Below are positions 8,628 to 18,173 of a stretch of DNA of 64,000 bases, piece after piece. Each line of letters starts with the position of its first letter. Positions within the stretch are counted from its first letter, which is position 1. Where the stretch lies: contig JBEVWC010000004.1 in assembly GCA_040506775.1 (NCBI GenBank), forward strand, positions 62,001 through 126,000, in the 5' to 3' direction. This DNA comes from Thiodiazotropha sp040506775. Its GTDB lineage: Bacteria > Pseudomonadota > Gammaproteobacteria > Chromatiales > Chromatiaceae. The position numbers and the translations under genes were made by a program. The notes beneath the pieces are model-generated. The model had not been told where the DNA came from and did not search any database. It was given only the letters and a program-made list of their open reading frames with translations.

Positions 8628-10814
8628 ATGACAGTCCGCAAGACAGACAAAATTTCCGACGCCATGCAACGCATCATCGATGCCCGGCATCATGACCCGT
8701 TTGAGGTGCTTGGCAGGCACATTCGGGGCGATATCTGTCAGATATGCGTGTTTCTGCCAGATGCCGAAAAGCTGATGCTGGCCGAAAGCCAGACCGAGAT
8801 TCCCCGTGTGGCCGGAACCGATTTTTTCCAGCTGGAAGCCCCCGCAGAACAGATCCCCGAGCGCTATCTGCTCGAATGGACGGACAAATTCGGACATGTG
8901 CATCAGCAACATGACCCCTATACATTTCCAGCCCAGTTACCCGAATTCGACCTGCACCTGTTCAGTGAGGGCAGGCATCGCCACGCCTACCGCTTTTTTG
9001 GCGCCCATGCGCATTCGGTGGACGGAGTCGAGGGTGTGCTGTTCGCACTCTGGGCACCCAATGCCGGACGAGTGTCGGTGGTGGGGAATTTCAATCAGTG
9101 GGATGGTCGGGTCAACCCGATGCGCAGCCGGGGCGGTACCGGGGTCTGGGAGTTATTCATTCCCGATCTCAAGATCGGCAGTTTCTACAAGTTTGAAATC
9201 CGCACCCAATCCGGGGATATCTCACTGCGTTCGGACCCCTACGGCAATTATTTTCAAAGACGCCCTGAAACCGCGTCGGTGGTGCTCTCGGAATCGACCT
9301 ATGAATGGCGCGACGAGACCTGGCTGAGTGCCCGAACCAAAGCCAACTGGCAACAGCAACCCATGTCGGTCTATGAGATTCACCTGGGATCCTGGCGACG
9401 GGATAATCAGGGGGAGTTTCTCAATTACCGGGAACTGGCTCATCAGCTGTGTGAGCATGTGCTGAAACTGGGATTCACCCATATCGAATTGCTGCCGATC
9501 ACCGAACATCCCTTTGATGGCTCCTGGGGTTATCAGACCACCGGCTATTTTGCCCCGACCAGTCGCTACGGCGAACCGGACGACTTTCGCTATTTTGTCG
9601 ATCATATGCACCAGCATGGCATTGGCGTGCTGCTCGACTGGGTGCCGGCGCATTTCCCCAAGGATCGCCACGCACTGGCCCAGTTCGACGGAACGGCGCT
9701 GTATGAACATGCCGACCCACGCAAAGGCGAGCACCGGGACTGGGGTACACTGATCTTCAATTTTGGTCGAAATGAAGTCCGTAACTTTCTGATTTCCAGC
9801 GCTATTTATTGGCTCGAAGAGTTTCATATCGATGGCCTGCGAGTCGATGCGGTCGCCTCGATGCTGTACCTCGACTACTCCCGGGAACCCGGTGACTGGG
9901 TACCCAACCAGTACGGTGGCCGGGAGAACCTGGAGGCAGTGGATTTCCTCAGGGAACTCAACAGCGTGACCCACGACCTGCATCCGGGCACCCTGATGGT
10001 TGCCGAAGAGTCCACCGCCTGGCCGCAGGTATCACGTCCGACCTGGCTGGGGGGATTGGGCTTCAGCATGAAGTGGAATATGGGTTGGATGCACGACACC
10101 CTCTCCTACATGTCCCAGGATCCGATCTATCGCCATTACCATCACGACCTGCTGACCTTCGGTCTGCTCTACGCCTTCACTGAAAACTTCGTCCTGCCCT
10201 TCTCCCATGACGAGGTGGTGCACGGCAAGGGGTCGATGCTGGACAAGATGCCGGGTGACGACTGGCAGCGTTTCGCCAACCTGCGTCTGCTCTATACCTA
10301 CACATTCACCTATCCGGGTAAAAAACTGCTCTTCATGGGCTGCGAGTTCGCCCAGGGAAGGGAATGGAACGACGCGGAACAGCTGGAATGGTACCTGCAG
10401 GATTACCCCCATCATGGTGGCATCACCACCCTGATAACCGACCTCAACCGGGTCTACAAGGAGCAACCGCCACTGCATGAGGTCGACTTTGAGTACACCG
10501 GGTTTGAATGGATCGATTGTCATGACACTTCCCAGTCGATCCTGAGTTACCTGCGCAAAGACCGCCAGGGCAATGAACTGCTGGTGGTATTGAATTTCAC
10601 CCCGGTTCCCCGCGACGGTTACCGCATCGGCGTCAATATTCCCGGTGTCTATCAAGAGATCATGAATTCTGACTCGGAATTCTATGGCGGCAGCAATATG
10701 GGTAACGGCAAACCCCTGGTGAGCGAGCCGATTTCCTGGATGGGACGTGACCAGTCGATCGAACTGACCCTCCCCCCTCTGGGCGCGATTCTGCTGCAGC
10801 GGATATCCGATTGA
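8628..10814 (+). CDS. glgB: 1,4-alpha-glucan branching enzyme
   Basis: GH13 enzyme that introduces alpha-1,6 branches into glycogen. It has 728 residues, the full length of the two-N-domain (CBM48) type found in E. coli. The catalytic barrel shows DWVPAHFPKD (region 1), DGLRVDAVASMLYLDYSR with the nucleophile Asp (region 2), MVAEESTAWP with the acid/base Glu (region 3) and NFVLPFSHDEVVHGKGSM (region 4). It is divergent from glgC. The TGA is followed by an 8-bp hairpin (10821-10842) without a T run, then by a repeat element. Confidence 0.97.
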   Translation: MTVRKTDKISDAMQRIIDARHHDPFEVLGRHIRGDICQICVFLPDAEKLMLAESQTEIPRVAGTDFFQLEAPAEQIPERYLLEWTDKFGHVHQQHDPYTFPAQLPEFDLHLFSEGRHRHAYRFFGAHAHSVDGVEGVLFALWAPNAGRVSVVGNFNQWDGRVNPMRSRGGTGVWELFIPDLKIGSFYKFEIRTQSGDISLRSDPYGNYFQRRPETASVVLSESTYEWRDETWLSARTKANWQQQPMSVYEIHLGSWRRDNQGEFLNYRELAHQLCEHVLKLGFTHIELLPITEHPFDGSWGYQTTGYFAPTSRYGEPDDFRYFVDHMHQHGIGVLLDWVPAHFPKDRHALAQFDGTALYEHADPRKGEHRDWGTLIFNFGRNEVRNFLISSAIYWLEEFHIDGLRVDAVASMLYLDYSREPGDWVPNQYGGRENLEAVDFLRELNSVTHDLHPGTLMVAEESTAWPQVSRPTWLGGLGFSMKWNMGWMHDTLSYMSQDPIYRHYHHDLLTFGLLYAFTENFVLPFSHDEVVHGKGSMLDKMPGDDWQRFANLRLLYTYTFTYPGKKLLFMGCEFAQGREWNDAEQLEWYLQDYPHHGGITTLITDLNRVYKEQPPLHEVDFEYTGFEWIDCHDTSQSILSYLRKDRQGNELLVVLNFTPVPRDGYRIGVNIPGVYQEIMNSDSEFYGGSNMGNGKPLVSEPISWMGRDQSIELTLPPLGAILLQRISD

Positions 10815-11135
10815 CTCAATCCCTGACCCATGGCGGTCAGGGGTGAACAGTTTGATCGGTCAAGTTTCAGGATTCATTTTGACGTATTAATCGCCTCGTT
10901 CCCACGCTCTGCGTGGGAATGCAGACCCAGGCTTATGCACACACATCGAACCGGGGCAATACCAGAGGGTTCCGGTATACGTTCCCAGGCAGTGCGTGGA
11001 TCGAGACTCAAATAATCGGCTTCCGCTCGGTATTGAGCCAGCAAAGCTGTCGGCAAGAGCATTAAATTGCCACTAGGCCACTCTGATGTTTACTGGCTGG
11101 GATCTGGAGCAAGAATCCGCCGTATGATTTGGCGG
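10815..11135. repeat. Intergenic repeat element, inverted pair (copy 1)
   Basis: Between convergent glgB and pgi, an intact palindromic unit (core GTTCCCACGCTCTGCGTGGG) lies at 10897-10922. A degenerate inverted partner lies at about 10981-11000. The segment between them ends in AGGGTTCCGGTATACGTTCC, nearly the same as in the copy at 23634-23743. This marks a full-length element of about 110 bp. No gene was seen in the region. Confidence 0.8.
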
Positions 11136-12788
11136 TTAACCGGACTTTGCCCGGTGGCGATGAAAATAGCTGATCATGCCCTGGGTCGAACTGTCGTGCG
11201 GAGAACTTGTCTGTTCGTCCATCAACTCCGGCAAGATCACTCCGGCCAACTGCTTGCCCAGTTCCACACCCCACTGATCGAATGAATTGACCCGCCAGAT
11301 CACCCCCTGAACGAAGATTTTGTGTTCATAGAGGGCAATCAGGGAGCCCAGCCGGGACGGGGTGATCTTGTCGATCAGCAGCGTGTTGCTGGGGCGGTTA
11401 CCGGGAAAGATGCGGTGTGGCAGCAGATCAACGATCTTCTCCGGATCCATTCCCGCCTGTTCCATCTCCTCCCTGACCTCGGTGCGGGTCTTTCCCTTCA
11501 TCAGGGCTTCACTCTGAGCCAGGCAGTTGGCGAACAGTTTCTGATGGTGATCAGCGGTTTCATTGTGGCTGTTCACGGGCATGATGAAATCGCAGGGTAT
11601 CAGGTGGGTTCCCTGATGGATCAACTGGTAGAAGGCATGTTGACCGTCGGTACCCGCCGCTCCCCAGATGATGGGACCGGTGTTGTACTCCACCGGACGC
11701 CCCAGGCGGGTGACCCGCTTGCCGTTACTCTCCATATCCGCCTGTTGCAGATAGGCCGGCAGGTATTGCAGATACTGATCATAGGGCAGGATAGCTTCGC
11801 TGTGTGCATCGGCAAAATTCACATACCAGATGCCCAGCAAGGCCATGATCACCGGCATGTTCTGAGACAGATCCGCATGCAGGAAATGCTGATCCATCTC
11901 GTGGGCCCCCTCCAGCATTTCCAGAAACCCGGGCATGCCGATGGCCAGGGCGATGGGCAGACCAATCGCGGACCACAGAGAGTAGCGTCCACCGACCCAA
12001 TCCCAGAATTCAAACATGTTCTCCACATCGATGCCGAAGGCTGAAACCTGCTCCGCATTGGTTGAAACCGCAACGAAATGACGCGCCACAGCCGCATCGT
12101 CTTTGAGACTGTTCAGCAGCCAGTCCCGGGCCGTGTGGGCATTGGTCAGGGTTTCCTGGGTAGTGAAAGTCTTGGAGGCCACCACGAACAGGGTGGTTTC
12201 GGGATTCAGGGGTTTCACCGTCTCATGAATGTGCGTGGCATCCACGTTGGAGACGAAATGCATCCGCAGGCCGGGACTCTGATAGGGCTTGAGCGCCTCA
12301 CAGACCATCAGTGGTCCCAGGTTTGAACCGCCGATGCCGATGTTGACCACATCGGTAATCGGCTTGCCGGTGAAACCGCGCCACTCCCCGGAACGCACCG
12401 ACTCAGTGAACCGGCCCATCTTGTCCAGCACTGCATTGACCGCAGGCATGACATCCTCACCATCGAACCAGATGGGCTGATTGCTGCGGTTTCTCAGTGC
12501 CACATGCAGGACCGCACGGTTCTCCGTGATGTTGATCCGTTCACCGGAGAACATGCGACGTCGCCAGCCATCCAGGTCAACCGACTGGGCCAGCGCGAGG
12601 AGAAGATTCAAGCTGCGGCCGGTCACCCGGTTCTTCGAATAATCCAGCAGAATACCGCACTGTCTGAGAGACATCTGCTCGGAACGCTCAGGGGACTGCT
12701 GAAAGAGATCGCGCATCTGTAACGGCTCGATTTCAGTCCAATGCTGCTCGAGCGCGTGCCATTCATCCGTCTGGTTTATTTCTATCAT
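11136..12788 (-). CDS. pgi: Glucose-6-phosphate isomerase
   Basis: Interconverts glucose-6-phosphate and fructose-6-phosphate. At 550 residues it is full length for the bacterial family. The signature blocks GIGGSNLGPLMV, the FVVASKTFTTQETLTN phosphate-binding region, and VGGRYSLWSAIGLPIALAIG are present. The C-terminal GVELGKQLA segment is also typical. Its place among glycogen genes fits channelling of hexose phosphates to and from storage. It is convergent with glgB and divergent from glgA. No T-tailed terminator was recognised after it. Confidence 0.97.
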   Translation of the reverse strand: MIEINQTDEWHALEQHWTEIEPLQMRDLFQQSPERSEQMSLRQCGILLDYSKNRVTGRSLNLLLALAQSVDLDGWRRRMFSGERINITENRAVLHVALRNRSNQPIWFDGEDVMPAVNAVLDKMGRFTESVRSGEWRGFTGKPITDVVNIGIGGSNLGPLMVCEALKPYQSPGLRMHFVSNVDATHIHETVKPLNPETTLFVVASKTFTTQETLTNAHTARDWLLNSLKDDAAVARHFVAVSTNAEQVSAFGIDVENMFEFWDWVGGRYSLWSAIGLPIALAIGMPGFLEMLEGAHEMDQHFLHADLSQNMPVIMALLGIWYVNFADAHSEAILPYDQYLQYLPAYLQQADMESNGKRVTRLGRPVEYNTGPIIWGAAGTDGQHAFYQLIHQGTHLIPCDFIMPVNSHNETADHHQKLFANCLAQSEALMKGKTRTEVREEMEQAGMDPEKIVDLLPHRIFPGNRPSNTLLIDKITPSRLGSLIALYEHKIFVQGVIWRVNSFDQWGVELGKQLAGVILPELMDEQTSSPHDSSTQGMISYFHRHRAKSG

Positions 12789-13101
12789 GATCGAGTGTTC
12801 TTTATTTTGTTTCTGGGATGTCTGGCATTCTGATCCGGACCCTTTCCCCGATTATTCCCGGCCGGTGAATTCTGCCGCAACGGGGGGATACTAAGAAGAT
12901 CCCCGGCTCAGCACAAGTCTGCACGTCATTGTTCGCATATCTGTCTGACTGGAAGTGAATCCCTTCCGCAAAGATGATTACAACATACTCATGTGAACCC
13001 TGACAAAGCCTGATTCCCGATCCATCTGCTCGGTTGCCAAATCAAAAGAAAACATGCTTAATTTGATGGCATAAACAGTCTGTTGGATTTGACCCAGCCT
13101 C
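12789..13101. other. Divergent intergenic region between pgi and glgA
   Basis: This 313-bp spacer presumably carries the pgi and glgA promoters. No clear -35/-10 pair, repeat or small gene was found on reading. Confidence 0.4.
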
Positions 13102-14562
13102 ATGAAGATCCTTTTCGCTACCAGTGAAGTAACCCCCCTTATCAAAACAGGTGGACTGGCCGATGTAGCCGGAGCCCTGCCCGTGGCACTCGGCCACATC
13201 GGCCAGGATTGCCGCCTGATCGTCCCTGGGTACCCCGATGTCATGGCCAAGGCGGACAATCTCCAACCCGTCGCCCAGCTTACGCTGCCCGGCACCGCAG
13301 CGCCGGTGACCCTGCATTTCGGCACCAGTGGCCCTCACAAAATACCTCTGTACGTCGTCGATGCACCCAAGTTCTTCGATCGCCCGGGTAATCCCTACCT
13401 GACCCCCAAGGGATACAACTGGCCTGACAACGCGGATCGTTTCATGCTCTTCTGCCGGGCGGCGGCCGCCGTCTCGCTGGGCCAGGCCGGGCTCGACTGG
13501 AAGCCGGATGTGCTCCACGCCCACGATTGGCAGACCGGACTGATTGCCCCCCTGATGCTCAATGAACCGGATCGTCCCGCCACCCTGTTCACCATTCACA
13601 ACCTGGCCTATCAGGGGATGTTCGACCATGCCACATTCCTGCGCCTTGGCCTGAATCCATCACTGTGGAATCACCATGCACTGGAGTTTCACGGTCATCT
13701 GTCTTTCATCAAAGGCGGCATCGCCCTCTCGGACCGGGTCAACACGGTCAGTCCAACCTACGCCGAAGAGGTCAAAACCTCTGAATTCGGCTATGGACTC
13801 GAAGGCCTCCTGGTCCACCGGGAGCACCATTTCAGCGGCATTCTCAATGGCATCGACTATCACGAATGGGATCCGCAGAATGACCCGCATCTGGAAGTGC
13901 CCTATTCCCAGGACAACTTCTCAGCCAAATACCAGAACAAACTGGCGTTGCAGAAGGCCTTTGGACTGCATGAAGATGAACACATCCAGCTGTTCGGCTA
14001 TATCGGACGGCTGGTCGATCAGAAAGGCGTTGACCTGATTCTCCAGGTTCTGCCCGGGATTATGGACTCAGGTGCTCAGGTGGTGATGTTGGGTTCAGGC
14101 GACCAGAGTTTGGAGAATGCCCTTGAGAAGATTCACAACCGGTACCACAGTCGGGTGGGTGTGCGCATTGGGTACGACGTGGCTTTATCGCATCGTATCG
14201 AGGCCAGCTGCGACTGCTTCCTGATGCCCTCCCGGTTCGAGCCCTGCGGCCTGAACCAGATGTACAGCCTCAGGTATGGCACAGTTCCCATCGTAAGACG
14301 GACCGGGGGGCTGGCAGACAGTGTGGTTGATGTGTCACCCACCACTTTGGCCAATGGCACCGCTACAGGGTTTGTGTTTGACAACGCAGACGGTTCCAGC
14401 CTTTGGGGTGCGGTGGAGCACTCGATCAACTTCTATCGGCGGTCACGTACGGATTGGGAAATTCTCGCGCGCACCGGCATGCAGCAGGATCTGAGTTGGG
14501 AGGCCAGTGCCCAGCACTACCTGGAACTCTATCAGACCGCGATTGACGATCCCGGTATCTAA
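13102..14562 (+). CDS. glgA: Glycogen synthase (ADP-glucose dependent)
   Basis: GT5 enzyme that extends alpha-1,4-glucan chains from ADP-glucose. It has 486 residues, starting MKILFATSEVTPLIKTGGLADV, where the KTGGLADV loop binds the donor. HAHDWQTGL and the FTIHNLAYQG block lie in the N-terminal Rossmann domain. The C-terminal domain has IGRLVDQKGVDL, MPSRFEPCGLNQMYSLRYGT and RRTGGLADSVVD. With glgB and glgC it completes the ADP-glucose pathway in this window, although it is separated from them by pgi. Confidence 0.97.
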   Translation: MKILFATSEVTPLIKTGGLADVAGALPVALGHIGQDCRLIVPGYPDVMAKADNLQPVAQLTLPGTAAPVTLHFGTSGPHKIPLYVVDAPKFFDRPGNPYLTPKGYNWPDNADRFMLFCRAAAAVSLGQAGLDWKPDVLHAHDWQTGLIAPLMLNEPDRPATLFTIHNLAYQGMFDHATFLRLGLNPSLWNHHALEFHGHLSFIKGGIALSDRVNTVSPTYAEEVKTSEFGYGLEGLLVHREHHFSGILNGIDYHEWDPQNDPHLEVPYSQDNFSAKYQNKLALQKAFGLHEDEHIQLFGYIGRLVDQKGVDLILQVLPGIMDSGAQVVMLGSGDQSLENALEKIHNRYHSRVGVRIGYDVALSHRIEASCDCFLMPSRFEPCGLNQMYSLRYGTVPIVRRTGGLADSVVDVSPTTLANGTATGFVFDNADGSSLWGAVEHSINFYRRSRTDWEILARTGMQQDLSWEASAQHYLELYQTAIDDPGI

Positions 14563-14627
14563 CCGGCTGTACGTGGGAAGGCAGTTTCCAGGTCTGTTCG
14601 GATCGGATCAGTGGATCCTGTCAGGGA

Positions 14628-14654
14628 TGCGTTCCCACGCAGAGCGTGGGAACG
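14628..14654. repeat. Palindromic repeat, single unit (copy 2)
   Basis: One 27-bp unit with core GTTCCCACGC-AGA-GCGTGGGAAC lies between convergent glgA and panD. Unlike most copies, no inverted partner was seen within 150 bp. Confidence 0.8.
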
Positions 14655-14679
14655 GGACTCAAAACACAGGTGGGCAGAC

Positions 14680-15060
14680 TCAGGCGGCCTGAACGGGAAT
14701 CTTGTCTCCGGTCCTGAGGACCCGGTTTTCCTCATCCAGATAGACCAGATCGGGTTTGAAGGTTTTCATCTCGCTGGCATCCAGGCCCGCATAGGCGCAG
14801 ATGATGATGCGATCGCCCGGCGCAGCCTTGTGCGCAGCGGCGCCATTCACGGAAATCACCCGGGAGCCTGCCTCCGCTAGAATCGCATAGGTTGTGAAAC
14901 GTTCACCATTGGTCACGTTGTAGATCTGTATCTGCTCATATTCATGGATACCGGCCAACTTCATGAGATCGGCATCGATGGCACAGGAGCCCTCATAATC
15001 CAACTCGGAGTGAGTGACACAGGCTCTGTGTAGCTTGCACTTGAGTACTGTCAACTGCAT
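14680..15060 (-). CDS. panD: Aspartate 1-decarboxylase precursor
   Basis: Pyruvoyl enzyme that makes beta-alanine from aspartate for pantothenate. It has 126 residues and starts MQLTVLKCKLHRACVTHSELDYEGS. The Gly-Ser pair at residues 24-25 (YEGSCAID) is the self-cleavage site that yields the pyruvoyl group. YNVTNGERFTTY and GAAAHKAAPGDRIII are typical. It lies downstream of panC on the same strand, separated by 299 bp, so it probably has its own promoter. Confidence 0.97.
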   Translation of the reverse strand: MQLTVLKCKLHRACVTHSELDYEGSCAIDADLMKLAGIHEYEQIQIYNVTNGERFTTYAILAEAGSRVISVNGAAAHKAAPGDRIIICAYAGLDASEMKTFKPDLVYLDEENRVLRTGDKIPVQAA

Positions 15061-15359
15061 GGATGTTATGACCTTTTACGATGAGTGTACCGATCCTGTC
15101 TTACCCGACCGGGGCCATGGCCCGGGAAGTCGTTTGGAAAGACCCGTTGCATGTCCGGGCGACCGTTGAGCAAACGCCACGCCGCCCAAAGCCCGGCCCC
15201 TTCCTCAGGGCACCCTGATAAGCCTGTACCTACGGGAACCTGGCCGACGGGCCGCTGCAATCCACAGACAATTCCAGACATGCATCTGTAATTATCCGCC
15301 ATATTGCCGCGCCTATCAACGAAAAATGTTGCTGTGCAGCATTTTTATCCGAATTAGGT

Positions 15360-16223
15360 TCAGGATGGGTTTACGGACAGGTTGTCGATCAACCGGGTCC
15401 TGCCCAGATAAGCCGCGGCCAGAATCACCAGATCCCGCACAGCCCCACTCGCCGGTGCCAGATCGACGCTACGACGGATGGTGAAGTAATCAGTGCGAAA
15501 ACCCAGGTTGTCCAGGCGTTCACGGGCCACTTGCTCGAGCTTTTCATAATCCTTTTCACCCGCTTGAATCGCCTGCGCAGTCGCCTGCAGCACCTGATAG
15601 AGATTCGGTGCAAGCGCCCGCTGCTGCGCATCCAGGTAGCCGTTGCGGGAACTTCTGGCCAGGCCATCTGACTCACGTACGGTGGCCATCCCCAGGATCT
15701 CTATGGGAAAGGCCAGGTCCGCCACCATCCGGCGTATCACCAGCAACTGCTGAAAGTCCTTCTCCCCGAACACCGCCAGATCCGGCTGCACCAGGTTGAA
15801 CAGCTTGCAAACCACCGTGGCGACCCCGACAAAGTGTCCGGGACGGCTTGCACCGCAGAGGATATCCGAGATGCCCGGCACCTCCACGCGGGTCTGTTGC
15901 CCGTCACCCTCTGGGTAGATGGTTGCAACTACAGGCGAGAACAGCAGATCCGCGCCTGCGGAGATCAACTTTTCCCGATCCTGCTGGAATGTGCGGGGAT
16001 AGGCCTCGTAGTCCTCCCCCACTCCGAACTGCATGGGATTGACGAAGATACTGACCACACAGCGGTCCGCGTGCCGAAGGCATTCGGCCACCAGATCCAG
16101 GTGTCCCTGGTGCAGGTTACCCATGGTGGGAACGAATCCCACCTTTTCCCCGGCGCTGCGCCAGGTTCGGATCCGTTGCCGAAGTTCCGGAATCGCGGAG
16201 ACCGTGATCAACTCCGAATTCAT
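15360..16223 (-). CDS. panC: Pantothenate synthetase
   Basis: ATP-dependent ligation of pantoate and beta-alanine. At 287 residues it is full length. GFVPTMGNLHQGHLDLV is the HIGH-type nucleotide motif, FGEKDFQQLLVIRRMV binds pantoate, and SSRNGYLDAQQR is the conserved loop (KMSKS-like SSRN). The start ATG overlaps the panB stop (ATGA), a sign of translational coupling. It is the last gene of the pcnB-folK-kinase-panB-panC unit. Confidence 0.97.
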   Translation of the reverse strand: MNSELITVSAIPELRQRIRTWRSAGEKVGFVPTMGNLHQGHLDLVAECLRHADRCVVSIFVNPMQFGVGEDYEAYPRTFQQDREKLISAGADLLFSPVVATIYPEGDGQQTRVEVPGISDILCGASRPGHFVGVATVVCKLFNLVQPDLAVFGEKDFQQLLVIRRMVADLAFPIEILGMATVRESDGLARSSRNGYLDAQQRALAPNLYQVLQATAQAIQAGEKDYEKLEQVARERLDNLGFRTDYFTIRRSVDLAPASGAVRDLVILAAAYLGRTRLIDNLSVNPS

Positions 16224-17017
16224 TTGAAACTGTGCTCCCTGGCCGGAAATTCGGCCGCGCGCACCTCATCCACATAGGCCTTCAGCGCCGCTTCGATGGT
16301 GCGGCCATCCTGGAGAAAATTTTTCACGAAGCGGGGTGGATTGGGGGTAATGCCGAGCATGTCATAGAGCACCAGCACCTGACCGTCGCACCCGGCACCC
16401 GCGCCGATGCCGATTACCGGCACCGACAATTGTTCGCTGACCCTGGCCGCAAGTCCCTCCGGCACGCACTCCAGCACCAGCAGATCGATTCCGGCATCCT
16501 GCAGCAGTTGCGCATCATCGAGCAGGCGCTCCGCGTCCTCCTGCTGACGACCCTGTACCCGATATCCCCCGAGCTTATGCACCGACTGGGGTAGCAGTCC
16601 CAGATGTCCGCAAACCGGTATCCCCTGGGAAGAGAGCTGACGAATCGTCTCCCGTTGCACCGCGCCACCCTCGAGCTTGACCATCTGCGCCCCGCCCTCC
16701 TTCATCAGGCGGCCGGCCGATTCGAGTGCCAGCCCGGGTGATCGGTAACTCATGAACGGCATATCCGCGACCAGCAGGGCACGTTTTCTCGCCCGGGCCA
16801 CGTTACGGGTGTGGTAGATCATTTCATCCAGGGTCACCGGCAGGGTGCTCTCCTGTCCCTGGATCACCATACCCAGGGAATCCCCCACCAGGATCACTTC
16901 CACGCCGGCGGCCTCGATCAGGCGGGTGAATCCGGCGTCATAACCGGTCAGGACACTGATCTTTTCACCCGATGCCTTCATCTCGAGCAGGGTTTTGACG
17001 GTGATGTTCTGACTCAT
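16220..17017 (-). CDS. panB: 3-methyl-2-oxobutanoate hydroxymethyltransferase
   Basis: First committed step to pantoate: transfers a hydroxymethyl group from methylene-THF to ketoisovalerate. It has 265 residues. LTGYDAGFTRLIEAAGVEVILVGDSLGMV carries the Mg-binding Asp, and ADMPFMSYRS and KLEGG line the active site. VPVIGIGAGAGCDGQVLVLYDMLG is the C-terminal signature. The stop overlaps panC by 4 bp, and the deoxynucleoside kinase ends 12 bp upstream. Confidence 0.97.
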   Translation of the reverse strand: MSQNITVKTLLEMKASGEKISVLTGYDAGFTRLIEAAGVEVILVGDSLGMVIQGQESTLPVTLDEMIYHTRNVARARKRALLVADMPFMSYRSPGLALESAGRLMKEGGAQMVKLEGGAVQRETIRQLSSQGIPVCGHLGLLPQSVHKLGGYRVQGRQQEDAERLLDDAQLLQDAGIDLLVLECVPEGLAARVSEQLSVPVIGIGAGAGCDGQVLVLYDMLGITPNPPRFVKNFLQDGRTIEAALKAYVDEVRAAEFPAREHSFK

Positions 17018-17028
17018 GGTTCCTCGGT

Positions 17029-17685
17029 TCAGAGCGTAAGCGATGGATTCAGGTAACGCCGGTCCGCACCCTCGCTGATGATGTGTTGAATCAGCAGTTG
17101 GAAATCCTCGTTCCGCTGCAGCGGGTTGATCTCGGCCGCATTGATGATCAGCAGGGGCGATCGGTCATAATAGTAAAAAAAATCGGCATAAGCATCACAA
17201 AGTCGCTGCAGATACTTTGCCGTGATGGTGCGCTCCTGGGGCCTGGCCCGCTGCCTGATCCGTTGCATCAGGGTATCCACCGGCGCCTGCAGATAGACCA
17301 CCAGATCCGGCGGCGGTGCGTGCAGGGTCAGCTGATCGTAGACCTGCTCATAAAGACGCATTTCGTCATCATCGAGGTTGATCTGGGCAAACAGACGATC
17401 CTTTTCCAGCATGAAATCGGCAATCAGGTGCTCGCGGAACATGTCGTTCTGCACCAGCCCGCCCCATTGCTGGCTGCGTTGAAACAGAAAAAAAAGCTGT
17501 GCCGGCAGCGCTGCTTCCCGGGGATTTTCATAGAAGCGCTTGAGAAACGGGTTCTCCTCGGCGCCCTCGAGCAGGGTTTCGACCTTGAAGTATTCCGCCA
17601 GGCGACGAACCAGGCTGGTCTTGCCCACCCCAATCGGCCCCTCAACCACCAGAAAGCGGGGCAGATTCTGCCGATCCTCGCTCAT
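17029..17685 (-). CDS. Deoxynucleoside kinase family protein
   Basis: A 218-residue P-loop kinase: FLVVEGPIGVGKTSLVRRLAEYF is the Walker A region, and DLVVYLQAPVDTLMQRIRQRARPQE contains the LQA motif and LID arginines of the dCK/dGK family. It probably phosphorylates deoxyadenosine/deoxyguanosine-type substrates, but the exact substrate cannot be read from sequence. The start overlaps the folK stop (ATGA). Genes of this kind between folK and panB are common in gammaproteobacteria. Confidence 0.88.
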   Translation of the reverse strand: MSEDRQNLPRFLVVEGPIGVGKTSLVRRLAEYFKVETLLEGAEENPFLKRFYENPREAALPAQLFFLFQRSQQWGGLVQNDMFREHLIADFMLEKDRLFAQINLDDDEMRLYEQVYDQLTLHAPPPDLVVYLQAPVDTLMQRIRQRARPQERTITAKYLQRLCDAYADFFYYYDRSPLLIINAAEINPLQRNEDFQLLIQHIISEGADRRYLNPSLTL

Positions 17686-18173
17686 CTCAGTCTGTCCAGA
17701 TGAACATCGGGGAGGAAGTCCTTCAGTTGTCCCGCACCGGGAATCGACAGCGCTTCCTCAGCGATCTCCCGTAGTGGCACCAGCACAAAGGCCCGCCGGG
17801 TCATTTCCGGGTGCGGCACCTGCAGTCGGGAGGTATCGATCTGCTGATCACCATAGAGCAGCAGATCCAGATCCAGCGTGCGTGGGCCCCAATGTTCCCC
17901 GTTGCGCTGCCGTCCGTGCTGCTGTTCGATGGCCTGCAATGCATCGAGCAGCGCGTGGGGATCGAGCGTGGTCGTCAGGGCGGCCACCGCGTTGATGAAG
18001 TCCGGCTGATCCTGGGGACCCACCGGGCGGGTCCGGTAGAGCGAGGAACATCGCAACAGACGGCAACCGTCAAGCCCCTCCAATTCACCGAGGGCATCGA
18101 TCACCTGTTGACGGGGATTTTCCAGATTACTGCCCAAACCGATGTAGACGGTGGTTTGCTCAGACTCACTCAT
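17682..18173 (-). CDS. folK: 6-hydroxymethyl-7,8-dihydropterin pyrophosphokinase
   Basis: Folate pathway enzyme, 163 residues. YIGLGSNLENPRQQV is the N-terminal signature. SSLYRTRPVGPQDQPDFINAV binds the pterin, and RWGPRTLDLDLLLYG-like sequence (here HWGPRTLDLDLLLYG) gives the Mg-binding Asp pair. The start lies inside the end of pcnB (8-bp overlap) and the stop overlaps the kinase gene, so three genes are coupled. Confidence 0.96.
   Translation of the reverse strand: MSESEQTTVYIGLGSNLENPRQQVIDALGELEGLDGCRLLRCSSLYRTRPVGPQDQPDFINAVAALTTTLDPHALLDALQAIEQQHGRQRNGEHWGPRTLDLDLLLYGDQQIDTSRLQVPHPEMTRRAFVLVPLREIAEEALSIPGAGQLKDFLPDVHLDRLR

Noticed and set aside
15066..15302. A 78-residue minus-strand frame between panD and panC
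   Set aside because: No recognisable domain, unusual composition and no ribosome site. It overlaps a GC-rich palindrome, so it was treated as chance.
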